NCBI RefSeq assembly: GCF_900109825.1
Contig: NZ_FOBL01000028.1
Location: forward strand, 1-33,065
Reading direction: 5' to 3'
Source of the DNA: Alkalibacterium putridalgicola
GTDB taxonomy: Bacteria; Bacillota; Bacilli; Lactobacillales; Carnobacteriaceae_A
Length of the DNA: 33,065 bases
In this document: piece after piece, positions 15,117-23,490 of the stretch
Layout of the letters: each line of letters starts with the position of its first letter
Position numbering within the stretch: the stretch's first letter is position 1
Program-made: the position numbers and the translations under genes
The notes under the pieces: model-generated
What the model was told of the DNA's origin: nothing
The model's database searches: none
Seen by the model: the letters and a program-made list of their open reading frames with translations, nothing else

Positions 15117-16174
15117 TGATGAAAAAAATAATCAAAAATCCTTATAGTCATTTTATCCTGCTTGGGCTGGTATTACTCACATTACCTTATCTGGCGGAAG
15201 CCGGAGCAATAAGAAACAGTACGGTTACGGTAATAGGAACGACCATCATCTACACGATCGCCGCACTTGGTCTGAACGTCCTGCTTGGTTTCTCTGGTCT
15301 GATTTCTCTGGGGACAGCCGGATTTATGGGACTGGCTGCATATATTTCAGCTTATGTCACTGAAACGATGGCTCTGCCGTTTGAAGTAGCGGTAATGGCT
15401 GCCATCGGGATACCTACGCTCTTAGGGATATTGGTCGGCATACTGTCCTTGAAGTTCGAAGGGATTTACCTTGGTATCGCTACACTGGTCGTGGCTGAGA
15501 TATTAAGAGAAATCTTTATCAACGTGACTCCCTTTACAGGGGGGGCAACGGGCGCCTTGGCAGGTCGGCCGGTGCTTGCTGGCACGTTTCAATTGAATAG
15601 AATACAGACGTACTATTTGATCGTAGTCGTTATGGTACTGATCTTCATCCTGATACACAATTTGACTAAAGGCCATTTAGGAAGAGCTTTAAATGCAATG
15701 AGAGGGTCCGAAGCTGCAGCTCAGGCTATGGGAGTAAATATTTTCAAGTACCGCCTGATTGCTTTCGGGATCGCGACCGTTTTAGCCGCCGTTTCAGGTG
15801 TGCTATATGTCCACTATGTGGGACTGTCTTATCCGACGACCTGGAATCTTATGCTGTCGCTGGATTTTCTAGCCATCATCGTAGTTGGCGGGTTCCGATC
15901 GATTTTTGGGACATTCATCGGTTCATTTATCATTTTTGCAATGAGTGAATTGTTTTTGAAACCCATCCCCGCGTTAGCCAATATCACGCCACTGGTAAAA
16001 GGGATACTGATTATTATTTTTATCCTCTATTACCCAAACGGGCTTGCCAATATCAAACATCAGGTATCACACTGGCTGGTCAGACGTAAAGGGAAACGCG
16101 ATGCCTTTGGCCAGACAAAAGCTGAGAAGAAAAATTTGACCCGAGCTGAGGTGAGAGAAAATGACACCGTCTAA
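15116..16174 (+). CDS. livM: LivM-type ABC permease
   Basis: 352 residues, the second permease of the importer, with about nine to ten helices. The family segments TIIYTIAALGLNVLLG, SGLISLGTAGFMGL and GRALNAMRGSE (coupling loop) are present. About 35 hydrophilic, basic residues extend past the last helix. The start ATG shares one base with the livH stop; ATG 15119 is an alternative. The end overlaps livG by 14 bases. Confidence 0.88.
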   Translation: MMKKIIKNPYSHFILLGLVLLTLPYLAEAGAIRNSTVTVIGTTIIYTIAALGLNVLLGFSGLISLGTAGFMGLAAYISAYVTETMALPFEVAVMAAIGIPTLLGILVGILSLKFEGIYLGIATLVVAEILREIFINVTPFTGGATGALAGRPVLAGTFQLNRIQTYYLIVVVMVLIFILIHNLTKGHLGRALNAMRGSEAAAQAMGVNIFKYRLIAFGIATVLAAVSGVLYVHYVGLSYPTTWNLMLSLDFLAIIVVGGFRSIFGTFIGSFIIFAMSELFLKPIPALANITPLVKGILIIIFILYYPNGLANIKHQVSHWLVRRKGKRDAFGQTKAEKKNLTRAEVRENDTV

Positions 16175-16970
16175 GACGAAAGAACTGGCATTGAAGATCG
16201 AGGATGTATCCATCGCCTTTGGGGGACTGAAAGCTGTGGATAATCTCTCGTTTGCGATAGAACGCCATGAGATTTTTGGATTGATCGGGCCGAATGGCGC
16301 AGGAAAAACAACGATTTTCAACTGTATCACACAATTTTACAAGGCTGACTCCGGCAGTATCCATTTTATTAATGCAAAAGGAAAAGAAACAGACTTAATG
16401 GATCTGAGTGTACATGAAATCATTGATGAAGGCATCGTACGCACCTTTCAGAACGTGGAGCTCATTAGAGAACTCTCGATCATGGACAATGTATTGATCG
16501 GTGCGCATCATGTAATGAAGCAGCCTTTGCTGGGGCAGCTTTTTAACAGAAAAGCTATCAGGAAAGATGAAGCAGAATCCAGGGAGAAAGCAGAAAAAAT
16601 ATTAGCTTTCCTTGATATCGAGCATTTGAAAGACCTCATTGCAGGGAGTCAGCCGTATGGGGTTCAGAAAAAAGTAGAGATCGCTCGAACGCTCATGTCC
16701 GATCCGGAACTCATCATTCTTGACGAACCGGCAGCGGGGTTGAATGATACGGAAACAAAAGAACTGGCCATGCGTATAAAGCAGATAAGAGAAACCTACC
16801 AGACCACGATATTACTGGTCGAGCATGATATGAGGCTCGTCATGGATATCTGCGACCATATCTGTGCGATCTCGTTTGGAAAAAGAATAGCGGTGGGTAC
16901 CCCTAAAGAAATCCAGTCGAATCCGGAAGTTCAGAAAGCTTATTTGGGAGAGGAGGGAGAACTTGAGTAG
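16161..16970 (+). CDS. livG: LivG-type ABC ATPase
   Basis: 269 residues, one of the two ATPases of the importer. Walker A GPNGAGKTT is at 43-51, Walker B is LIILDEPAAGLN, and the switch His is in LVEHDM. The signature region reads QPYGVQKKVEIAR, the LPYG-Q variant that is typical of LivG rather than the usual LSGGQ. GAGGTGAG is located before the ATG inside the end of livM. Confidence 0.9.
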   Translation: MTPSKTKELALKIEDVSIAFGGLKAVDNLSFAIERHEIFGLIGPNGAGKTTIFNCITQFYKADSGSIHFINAKGKETDLMDLSVHEIIDEGIVRTFQNVELIRELSIMDNVLIGAHHVMKQPLLGQLFNRKAIRKDEAESREKAEKILAFLDIEHLKDLIAGSQPYGVQKKVEIARTLMSDPELIILDEPAAGLNDTETKELAMRIKQIRETYQTTILLVEHDMRLVMDICDHICAISFGKRIAVGTPKEIQSNPEVQKAYLGEEGELE

Positions 16971-17691
16971 AGAACCGATATTGGAAATCAAAAATCTGGA
17001 AGTGCACTATGGCCCGATCCGGGCTTTAAAAGCAATCGATATCACGGTTTATGAAGGACAGGTCGTTGCACTCCTGGGCGCAAACGGTGCCGGGAAAACA
17101 ACCACACTAAGGACACTTTCAGGTGTGGTCAAGCCAACTAACGGAACGATTTTATTTAAAGGGGAACGATTGGATAAACTGGCTCCAGAAAAAATCACAT
17201 CCAGTGGGATCAGTCAGTCACCTGAAGGGAGGCAGATATTCGGCGACTTAACGGTAGAAGAAAACTTGAAAATAGGGGCATACATCATCAAAAGCAAAAA
17301 AACGCTGCAGGAAAATTTCAAGAAGGTGTATGGCTATTTTCCAGTCCTAAGAGAAAGAAAGAACCAGGTGGCGTCGACCCTTTCCGGTGGGGAACAGCAG
17401 ATGCTGGCGATCGGACGGGCATTGATGAATAATCCGAAAGTTCTTCTTCTTGATGAACCTTCCCTTGGACTGGCTCCGCTTTTAGTTAAAGAGATTTTAG
17501 AAATAGTGAACACTATCGCAAAAGATGGTGTGACAGTCGTTATCGTTGAGCAGAATGCAGCACAGACACTGAAGATCGCTGACTATGCATATGTACTGGA
17601 AGTAGGCTCGATCAGTAAAGAAGGTGAAGCCAGTGAGTTGATGAATGACTCCTCATTGGCGGAAGCTTACTTAGGAACGGTTACAAACTAA
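16963..17691 (+). CDS. livF: LivF-type ABC ATPase
   Basis: 242 residues, the second ATPase. Walker A GANGAGKTT is at 39-47; the signature is LSGGEQQMLAIGRAL, Walker B VLLLDEPSLGLAP, and VIVEQNA replaces the H-loop region as is usual for LivF. The start is a TTG at 16963 with GGAGGGAG at 16951-16958, overlapping the livG stop by eight bases. Confidence 0.9.
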   Translation: MSREPILEIKNLEVHYGPIRALKAIDITVYEGQVVALLGANGAGKTTTLRTLSGVVKPTNGTILFKGERLDKLAPEKITSSGISQSPEGRQIFGDLTVEENLKIGAYIIKSKKTLQENFKKVYGYFPVLRERKNQVASTLSGGEQQMLAIGRALMNNPKVLLLDEPSLGLAPLLVKEILEIVNTIAKDGVTVVIVEQNAAQTLKIADYAYVLEVGSISKEGEASELMNDSSLAEAYLGTVTN

Positions 17692-17721
17692 AAATCAGAC
17701 AAAAGTCTAGGAGGAAAAAAC

Positions 17722-18999
17722 ATGATGAAAGCAAAATGGGCAAGGATTTTAGGAACAGCAGCAGTTGCATTGACACTGGCCGCCTGTGGAAACGGAAACG
17801 ATGATACGGATACGAGCGCTGGGGAAGATACAGGGTCTAGCGATACTGAAACAGAAGAAAGCGTAGAACCGGCACAAGGTATAACGGATAATTCCATTAA
17901 AGTAGGAAACTCGGCTGCAACCTCGGGTGCTCTAGCTCCAGTAGGTTCACCTTTTAACGCTGGTATCCGTGCATACTTTGAGATGGTCAATGATGACGGC
18001 GGCGTACACGGAAGAGAAATCGAATTTGTGCATACTGATGATGAATTCGATCCGGCGATCGGTCGTGCGGCCCTTCAAACTTTAGTGGAAGATGAAGAAG
18101 TCTTCGCACTGGTCGGTCATTTTGGTACACCTGTTATTGCAGCGACGATTGATGATATCAAAGACTATGGGATCCCTGCAGTTTATTTTGCAGCGGGTAT
18201 CGGTCAGCTTTATAATGCACAAGCTGAAGGCAGTGACCGTGTAGCAATGCCGGTTCAGCCCATCTACACGACTGAAGGAGAAATGATGCTCTCCCGTGCA
18301 GTCGGTGACTTTGGGGCTGAAAAAGTCGGGGTCATCTATACAAACGATGATGCTGGCCTTGACATGCTGAAAGGTGCAGAACAGAAAGCCGAAGATCTGG
18401 GAGTTGAGCTGGTTTCTGAACAGGTGCCTGCAGGAGCCACGGATGTATCGGCAGCTGTTACATCTATAGTTAATGAAGATGTCGATTTTGTCATTGGTGC
18501 AGCCATTCAGAACACGATCCCGACGATCGTCAAAGCGCTTGTCGCTCAAGGCAGCACGGCTGATCTGATCACCTCTTATGTCAACGTTGATGCCAGCATT
18601 TCTCAGCAAATCTGGAATGACATCGATGGACAATTTGATGTTTACGGAAATGGCTGGGTAGATCTTGAATCAGAAGAATCACTGGAAAGTTTAGCTATGA
18701 TGAATGAGTGGATCGATGATGAATATGATAATAATGTATACGCTATGACAGGCTGGATCGCAGGTCACTTCTTTACAGAAGGGATGGATCGCTTAGGTGA
18801 TGAAACACCGACATGGGAAGCCTACCTCGATGCCATGGAATCCGAGCCGATCAATAATCCGTTTGGTGGAGAGATCGACTTCGGAGATGGACAGCGTGTA
18901 GGGACTCAAGAAATGAATCTCTCCCGCATAGAAGGCTCAACGGAATGGGTAGTTGTGGAAGAGCTGAAGAGCATTGAAGAAATTTTAGGGAATAATTAA
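17722..18999 (+). CDS. livK: Periplasmic-binding-protein lipoprotein, LivK/AmiC type
   Basis: 425 residues, the solute receptor of the importer. The lipobox LTLAAC gives a lipid-anchored Cys22. A linker of about 30 residues, mostly Asp, Glu, Ser and Thr, follows. The type 1 periplasmic fold begins with ITDNSIKVGNSAATSG, and GIRAYFEMVNDDGGVHG is a family hallmark. LivK, AmiC and UrtA share this fold but bind amino acids, amides or urea, so the ligand is open. AGGAGG precedes the ATG. It is the last gene before a terminator-like hairpin, consistent with high expression of the receptor. Confidence 0.88.
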   Translation: MMKAKWARILGTAAVALTLAACGNGNDDTDTSAGEDTGSSDTETEESVEPAQGITDNSIKVGNSAATSGALAPVGSPFNAGIRAYFEMVNDDGGVHGREIEFVHTDDEFDPAIGRAALQTLVEDEEVFALVGHFGTPVIAATIDDIKDYGIPAVYFAAGIGQLYNAQAEGSDRVAMPVQPIYTTEGEMMLSRAVGDFGAEKVGVIYTNDDAGLDMLKGAEQKAEDLGVELVSEQVPAGATDVSAAVTSIVNEDVDFVIGAAIQNTIPTIVKALVAQGSTADLITSYVNVDASISQQIWNDIDGQFDVYGNGWVDLESEESLESLAMMNEWIDDEYDNNVYAMTGWIAGHFFTEGMDRLGDETPTWEAYLDAMESEPINNPFGGEIDFGDGQRVGTQEMNLSRIEGSTEWVVVEELKSIEEILGNN

Positions 19000-19018
19000 T
19001 TAGTTTGAATTACAATAG

Positions 19019-19045
19019 AGGGGCTAGGGAAACCTAGTCCTTTCT
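19019..19045 (+). terminator. Partial terminator between livK and the CoA-transferase
   Basis: GGGGCTAGG, loop GAAA, CCTAGTCC, then TTTCTT. The tail is short, so it may only attenuate read-through to the next gene. No separate promoter is clear in the 84-base gap. Confidence 0.5.
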
Positions 19046-19083
19046 TGTAGCAGAGTATAAAAATCGTAAGGAAGGTGTTTATA

Positions 19084-20421
19084 ATGGATTCAATGACTAT
19101 CATCACACCAGAAGAAGCAGTGAATCTGGTAAAGTCGAATGATGAAATCGTTACGGGATTAGGCTGTTCAGAAGGGCGCAGCTTTATGGAATCCCTTCAT
19201 CTGGTCGCTGACAAGGTGGAGAATGTATCGGTCACGAACTGTCTGCCTATGAATAAATTTGATTTTATGGAAGAAAAGTATAAAGATGTGTTCTTCATCA
19301 ATGGCTGGTTCTATTCTCCCGCTGTCAGAGCTTTGCATAGAAATGGGAATGCCAGTTTCATACCCAACAATCTGCATTTTGCAGCCACCAAACGCTTGGC
19401 ACATAAACAGCCGTCGATCTATGTCGGTGTCTGTTCAGCTGTGGATAATCACGGGTTTGTTTCGCTGTCTATGGGGAACACTTATGAAAAACGGATGATG
19501 GATGCAGCAGATATCGTGATTCTGGAAACGAACAAAAAATTCCCGCGGACATTCGGAGATGTAGAGATCCATGTTTCAGAAGTCGACTATTTCATCGAAG
19601 CCGATTACGAGGTGCCTGAACTGCCGCATGTCGATTCGAATGAGAAAGATAAGAAAATCGGACAGTATATTGCAGATTACATCAAAGATGGCGATAACCT
19701 TCAGTTTGGGATCGGCGGGATACCTAACGCCGTCGCTGCCGCCTTGTATGACAAGAAAAACTTAGGTATCCATACGGAAATGCTGACTTCCGAGATTGCA
19801 AAGCTGGCTCAAGCCGGTGTCATCAACGGTTCAAAGAAAACCCTCCATAAAGGGAAAATCGTTACGACATTCATCATGGGCAATCAGCTGCTTTATGATT
19901 TTGTAGATGACAACCCGTCGGTGATGGTCCTTGATGGTAACTATGTCAACCACCCGAGCATTATTGCTCAAAATGACAACCAGGTCTCGATCAATACGAC
20001 ACTGGAGATCGATCTGACCGGTCAATGTGCATCGGAGTCCATCGGTCCGATCCAGTATAGCGGGACAGGGGGACAGGCAGACACAGCACGTGGGGCACAG
20101 GACGCAAAAAACGGAAAATCCTTTATCGCCTTATATTCAACCGCTATGATCAGAAATAAAGAGACGGGTGAACGCGAAGAGAGAAGCAAGATCGTTCCGT
20201 TCCTCACACCAGGAGCAGTTGTTTCACTGCAGCGTAATGATGTGGACCATGTCGTAACAGAATATGGCGTGGCAGAATTGAGAGGGACGACGGTCAACGA
20301 ACGTGTAGAGCGCCTCATTGCCATCGCTCATCCTAAATTTAGAGACGAGCTGTGGCAGCAGGCAAAAGAATTGAACATAATAGGTGGGGGATTAGATGCA
20401 ATTTACGCTGAACAGCGGTAA
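19084..20421 (+). CDS. Acetyl-CoA hydrolase/transferase family CoA-transferase
   Basis: 445 residues, the two-domain CoA-transferase family that includes 4-hydroxybutyrate and butyrate:acetate CoA-transferases. These enzymes move CoA from acetyl-CoA to a short carboxylic acid through a glutamyl thioester. The motif GIGGIPNAVAAAL is near residue 209. The LEIDLTGQ segment near residue 308 is the highly conserved block expected to hold the active Glu, and SGTGGQ follows. The ATG at 19084 has AAGGAAGG eight bases upstream; the GTG at 19075 is inside that site. The end overlaps hydrolase 2 by 26 bases. Confidence 0.85.
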   Translation: MDSMTIITPEEAVNLVKSNDEIVTGLGCSEGRSFMESLHLVADKVENVSVTNCLPMNKFDFMEEKYKDVFFINGWFYSPAVRALHRNGNASFIPNNLHFAATKRLAHKQPSIYVGVCSAVDNHGFVSLSMGNTYEKRMMDAADIVILETNKKFPRTFGDVEIHVSEVDYFIEADYEVPELPHVDSNEKDKKIGQYIADYIKDGDNLQFGIGGIPNAVAAALYDKKNLGIHTEMLTSEIAKLAQAGVINGSKKTLHKGKIVTTFIMGNQLLYDFVDDNPSVMVLDGNYVNHPSIIAQNDNQVSINTTLEIDLTGQCASESIGPIQYSGTGGQADTARGAQDAKNGKSFIALYSTAMIRNKETGEREERSKIVPFLTPGAVVSLQRNDVDHVVTEYGVAELRGTTVNERVERLIAIAHPKFRDELWQQAKELNIIGGGLDAIYAEQR

Positions 20422-21208
20422 AAAACTGTATTATGAGATCTATGGAAAAGGCGACCCTTTAGTCATACTTAACGGCATCATGATGTCTACTGCCAGCTGG
20501 AGAGAATTCGTCCAACCTTTATCGGAGCATAACCAACTGGTGCTGATCGACTTTTTAGACCAGGGACAGTCTGATAAAATGAACGATCCCTACACGCATG
20601 ATCTTCAGATCGAAGCGGTCAGAGAACTGCTTTCAGAGGTCACTGACAAACCTGTCAATTTATTCGGGATTTCTTACGGAGGAGAAATCGCTATTCAGTA
20701 TGCCCTGCGTTATCCAACAGCCGTAAAAAAGCTCGTTTTATTCAACACCTCGGCGGAAACCTCCTATTGGCTGGAAGAAGTAGGCAATGCCTGGAACAAA
20801 GCTACTCATGATCCCGAAGCCTATTACTTAACGACGATCCCTTTCATATACTCACCTTTGTTCTTTACGGAAAACAGAGAGTGGATGGAGAAGAGAAAAG
20901 AGATACTGCTGCCTCTATTTGGTGACAAAAAATTTATCCGTTCCATGATCCGGCTGACTGACAGTTCAGTGGGGTATGATGTAAAGGACCGATTGTCCGA
21001 ACTGACCATGCCGTCACTGATCGTGGGAGCGGAGTATGATTTTGTCACTCCGTTTTACCAGCAGGAATATTTGAATGATCATATTAAGGGCTCTGAACTC
21101 ATCTATGTACCGAAAAGCGGCCATGCGATCATGTACGAAAAACCGCGCTTGTTCGTGAGTATACTGAAGGGGTTTGTCAGTGATATGAAGACAAACTATG
21201 TATTATAG
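20396..21208 (+). CDS. Alpha/beta hydrolase 2
   Basis: 270 residues, a second cytosolic serine hydrolase in the cluster. The elbow is G-I-S93-Y-G-G, the acid D215 (GAEYDFVTP) and the base H243 (KSGHAIMYE). The oxyanion segment is LNGIMMS with Asn where His is typical. It is only distantly similar to hydrolase 1, so it probably has another step or substrate. The start overlaps the CoA-transferase end by 26 bases with GGTGGGGG upstream, indicating tight coupling with CoA transfer. Confidence 0.83.
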   Translation: MQFTLNSGKKLYYEIYGKGDPLVILNGIMMSTASWREFVQPLSEHNQLVLIDFLDQGQSDKMNDPYTHDLQIEAVRELLSEVTDKPVNLFGISYGGEIAIQYALRYPTAVKKLVLFNTSAETSYWLEEVGNAWNKATHDPEAYYLTTIPFIYSPLFFTENREWMEKRKEILLPLFGDKKFIRSMIRLTDSSVGYDVKDRLSELTMPSLIVGAEYDFVTPFYQQEYLNDHIKGSELIYVPKSGHAIMYEKPRLFVSILKGFVSDMKTNYVL

Positions 21209-21215
21209 AAAGATC

Positions 21216-21244
21216 TTGATCGTTTTGTGATAAAATGATATAAA
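21216..21244 (+). promoter_or_regulatory. Promoter of tetR-thiolase
   Basis: TTGATC (21216-21221), 17 bp, TATAAA (21239-21244), 28 bases before the TetR start codon. No copy of the TGAATGA palindrome is seen here. Confidence 0.55.
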
Positions 21245-21272
21245 TTTGATTGTTTGTTAAAGGAGAAGTACG

Positions 21273-21884
21273 ATGAAGTATGTGAATCAACCTAAAACAG
21301 AAAAAGGCCAAGAAACACTAGATAAAATCATTCTGGAAGCAGAACGGTTATTCAGTGAGAAAGGGTACTACAAGACTTCGATCAAAGACATAACCAAAGC
21401 CGCCGAAGTAGGCATCGGGACTTTTTATATTTATTTTGAAGATAAACACAGCCTGTATCAGGCTATTCTATCAGAATACGGTCACTTTATCAGAAAAACG
21501 ATCGCTGAGAGTGTAAGGACAGCTGAGACGCGTCTCGAAGCAGAACGAATGGGTATCGAAACGTTCATCCGGTTAGTCAGGAAACGCCCGTCGATGTATA
21601 ATGTGATCTGGCAGGCGCTTTACGTCGACAAAAAATTATTTGTCGATTACTATACTAAATTTTCAGAAAATTATATAAAACAGATCCTGATTGCTCAGGA
21701 AAAAGGTGAAATCATAGCAGACTATGATCCAGAGGCCTTATCTTACATGCTGATGGGGATCACTAACTTCATTGGTTTAAGATATGCGATTTTTGATGAT
21801 CAGACTGACCTTGATCCGATACTGGATGAAGTCATGGATATGCTGGTCAATGGAATATACACACATAATGAAAGGATGGAGTAA
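21273..21884 (+). CDS. TetR-family transcriptional regulator
   Basis: 203 residues. The N-terminal helix-turn-helix covers about residues 14-60 and includes TSIKDITKAAEVGIGTFYIYF, the standard TetR recognition region. The remaining all-helical domain would bind an effector, possibly an acyl-CoA, as in FadR-type relatives. It sits between the catabolic genes and the thiolase, whose ATG follows its stop codon directly. It is the natural candidate to bind the double palindrome at 11514-11543. AAAGGAG supports the ATG. Confidence 0.88.
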   Translation: MKYVNQPKTEKGQETLDKIILEAERLFSEKGYYKTSIKDITKAAEVGIGTFYIYFEDKHSLYQAILSEYGHFIRKTIAESVRTAETRLEAERMGIETFIRLVRKRPSMYNVIWQALYVDKKLFVDYYTKFSENYIKQILIAQEKGEIIADYDPEALSYMLMGITNFIGLRYAIFDDQTDLDPILDEVMDMLVNGIYTHNERME

Positions 21885-23099
21885 ATGAACAAAGTATACA
21901 TTGCAGGAGCTAAACGCACGCCGATCGGATCGTTTTTAGGGGCACTGAAAGATGTGTCAGCTTCAGAACTGGGAAGCTATGCGATTAAAGGGGTGCTTGA
22001 ACAAAGTGGCATCAGTCATGAAGACATCGATGAAGTGGTCTTAGGCAACGTTTTGCCGGCCGGCCAGGGTCAGGGCGTTGCCAGGCAAGCCTCGATCAAA
22101 GCAGGAATCCAAGTGGAAGTACCGGCTTATTCTCTGAATATGGTCTGCGGGAGTGGACTGAAAACAGTGATAAACGCATACCTTGGTGTAAAAGCCGGGG
22201 AGTATCAAGCCATCATTGCCGGAGGGACCGAATCCATGAGTCAGGCACCTTACCTGATTCCGGGAAGCACGCGATCCGGACATAAGATGGCAGGCTATAA
22301 AGTCGGCGATCACATGCTGGACGATGCCTTGACGGATGCTTTTGAAGGGTATCACATGGGTGTAACGGCTGAAAATATTGTGGAACGCTACGGCATCACG
22401 CGTGAAGAACAGGACAGTTTTGCCATCACATCACAAAAGCGTTCGATCGAAGCGGTGGATAATGGTTCATTCAAAGACGAGATCGTTCCTGTTGAAACAA
22501 AAGTACGTCGAGAGACGGTGGTCGTGGATACGGATGAATACCCGAACCGTAAAACATCTGAAGACAAACTGAATAGTCTGCGTCCGGCCTTTAAAAAAGA
22601 CGGCTCCGTCACAGCGGGCAATGCGTCCGGCATCAACGATGGGGCCAGTGCGACCTTAGTTGTTGGAGAAGAGTATATGCAAGCGAACGACTTGAAACCG
22701 CTGGTCGAGATCGTAGCCGTCGGACAAGGCGGTGTGGATCCTTCAGTCATGGGTCTGGGACCGACCCCGGCCATCAAGCAGGCAATGAAGAAAGCTGATA
22801 TCACTTTTGAGGATATCGATGTGTTTGAACTGAATGAGGCCTTTGCTTCACAAAGTCTGGGCGTCATTAAAGAGATATCCGATGAATTCGGCGTCAGCAA
22901 AGAGTATATGCTTGAACGCACCAATCTGAACGGTGGTGCGATCGCTCTCGGCCATCCGGTGGGAGCCAGCGGGAACCGTATCCTGGTCACACTGATTCAC
23001 ATCATGAAAAAGCGCGGACTGAAATACGGTCTGGCTTCTCTTTGCATCGGCGGCGGTATGGGTGTGGCTGTTCTGGTGAAAAATACAGACGTCGAGTAA
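21885..23099 (+). CDS. Acetyl-CoA acetyltransferase (thiolase)
   Basis: 404 residues, a type II thiolase. It either condenses two acetyl-CoA or cleaves acetoacetyl-CoA (or another 3-oxoacyl-CoA). The active residues are C88 (NMVCGSG), H357 (ALGHPVGASG) and C387 (CIGGGMG). The 30-residue spacing between the last two equals that of the Zoogloea enzyme (His348, Cys378). FELNEAFASQ is another hallmark. No mevalonate or butyrate genes accompany it, so cleavage in the catabolic cluster is likely, with mevalonate supply an alternative. The start directly abuts the TetR stop, with AAAGGATGGAG upstream. Confidence 0.92.
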   Translation: MNKVYIAGAKRTPIGSFLGALKDVSASELGSYAIKGVLEQSGISHEDIDEVVLGNVLPAGQGQGVARQASIKAGIQVEVPAYSLNMVCGSGLKTVINAYLGVKAGEYQAIIAGGTESMSQAPYLIPGSTRSGHKMAGYKVGDHMLDDALTDAFEGYHMGVTAENIVERYGITREEQDSFAITSQKRSIEAVDNGSFKDEIVPVETKVRRETVVVDTDEYPNRKTSEDKLNSLRPAFKKDGSVTAGNASGINDGASATLVVGEEYMQANDLKPLVEIVAVGQGGVDPSVMGLGPTPAIKQAMKKADITFEDIDVFELNEAFASQSLGVIKEISDEFGVSKEYMLERTNLNGGAIALGHPVGASGNRILVTLIHIMKKRGLKYGLASLCIGGGMGVAVLVKNTDVE

Positions 23100-23106
23100 G
23101 TTATTA

Positions 23107-23135
23107 TTGACAAGCTAACAGTTCCGCTATATCAT
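23107..23135 (+). promoter_or_regulatory. Promoter of the riboflavin operon
   Basis: TTGACA (23107-23112), 17 bp, TATCAT (23130-23135), about 20 bases before the FMN aptamer. It starts seven bases after the thiolase stop. Confidence 0.7.
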
Positions 23136-23155
23136 TGAATGGACAAAACTAAATA

Positions 23156-23261
23156 GTCTTCAGGGCAGGGTGCAAGTCCCTACCGGTGGTATAGCCCACG
23201 AGCCGCAAGGCAGATTCGGTCAGATTCCGAAGCCGACAGTATAGTCTGGATGAAAGAAGAC
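23156..23261 (+). promoter_or_regulatory. FMN riboswitch aptamer (RFN element)
   Basis: The closing helix P1 is GTCTTC (23156-23161) with GAAGAC (23256-23261). Between them are the conserved blocks AGGGCAGGGTG, CCCTACCGGTGG, AGCCCACGAGCCG, CAGATTCGGT and CCGAAGCCGACAGT. FMN binding normally terminates transcription of riboflavin genes, and ribD follows. Confidence 0.97.
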
Positions 23262-23333
23262 AGTATCAATGACATAACTATCAGTCTGAATAGTCCATGG
23301 AGGAGTGTTCAGCTAAACTGACGTTGTATTTTG

Positions 23334-23369
23334 AATGCCCTGGAATTTTTTATTCCAGGGCATTTTTTA
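23334..23369 (+). terminator. Terminator 1 of the FMN leader
   Basis: AATGCCCTGGAAT pairs with ATTCCAGGGCATT around a T-rich loop, followed by a T run. This is the expected expression platform of the riboswitch. Confidence 0.92.
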
Positions 23370-23435
23370 TAGGGTCAGACAAGAGGGTCAGACTCTTTTG
23401 TGATATAGTGTATTAAGTCAGAGACCTATTTGCGT

Positions 23436-23468
23436 TGCCCTGAATCTACAGTGATTCGGGGCTTTTTT
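23436..23468 (+). terminator. Terminator 2 just before ribD
   Basis: GCCCTGAAT, loop CTACAGTG, ATTCGGGGC, then six T. It ends 22 bases before the ribD start codon. Between the two terminators lie two copies of GGGTCAGAC and no gene. Confidence 0.85.
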
Positions 23469-23490
23469 AATGCAGGGAAAGGATAGATCA

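Noticed and set aside
18082-18633. 183-residue minus-strand frame
   Set aside because: Antisense shadow of the binding-protein gene, rich in Cys, Asn and Arg, without start signals.
14235-18999. Plain branched-chain amino-acid importer as the full explanation of the locus
   Set aside because: The subunits are of this type, but no amino-acid metabolism gene is linked, and the co-transcribed enzymes act on acyl compounds; kept as family name only.
22388-22990. 200-residue minus-strand frame
   Set aside because: Lies wholly inside the thiolase gene, whose catalytic motifs are intact; Ser/Arg/Pro-rich composition typical of an antisense shadow.
23377-23468. Independent promoter and small gene between the two riboflavin terminators
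   Set aside because: TATAGT at 23404 has no usable -35 or TG extension, and no frame with a ribosome binding site fits in the space.
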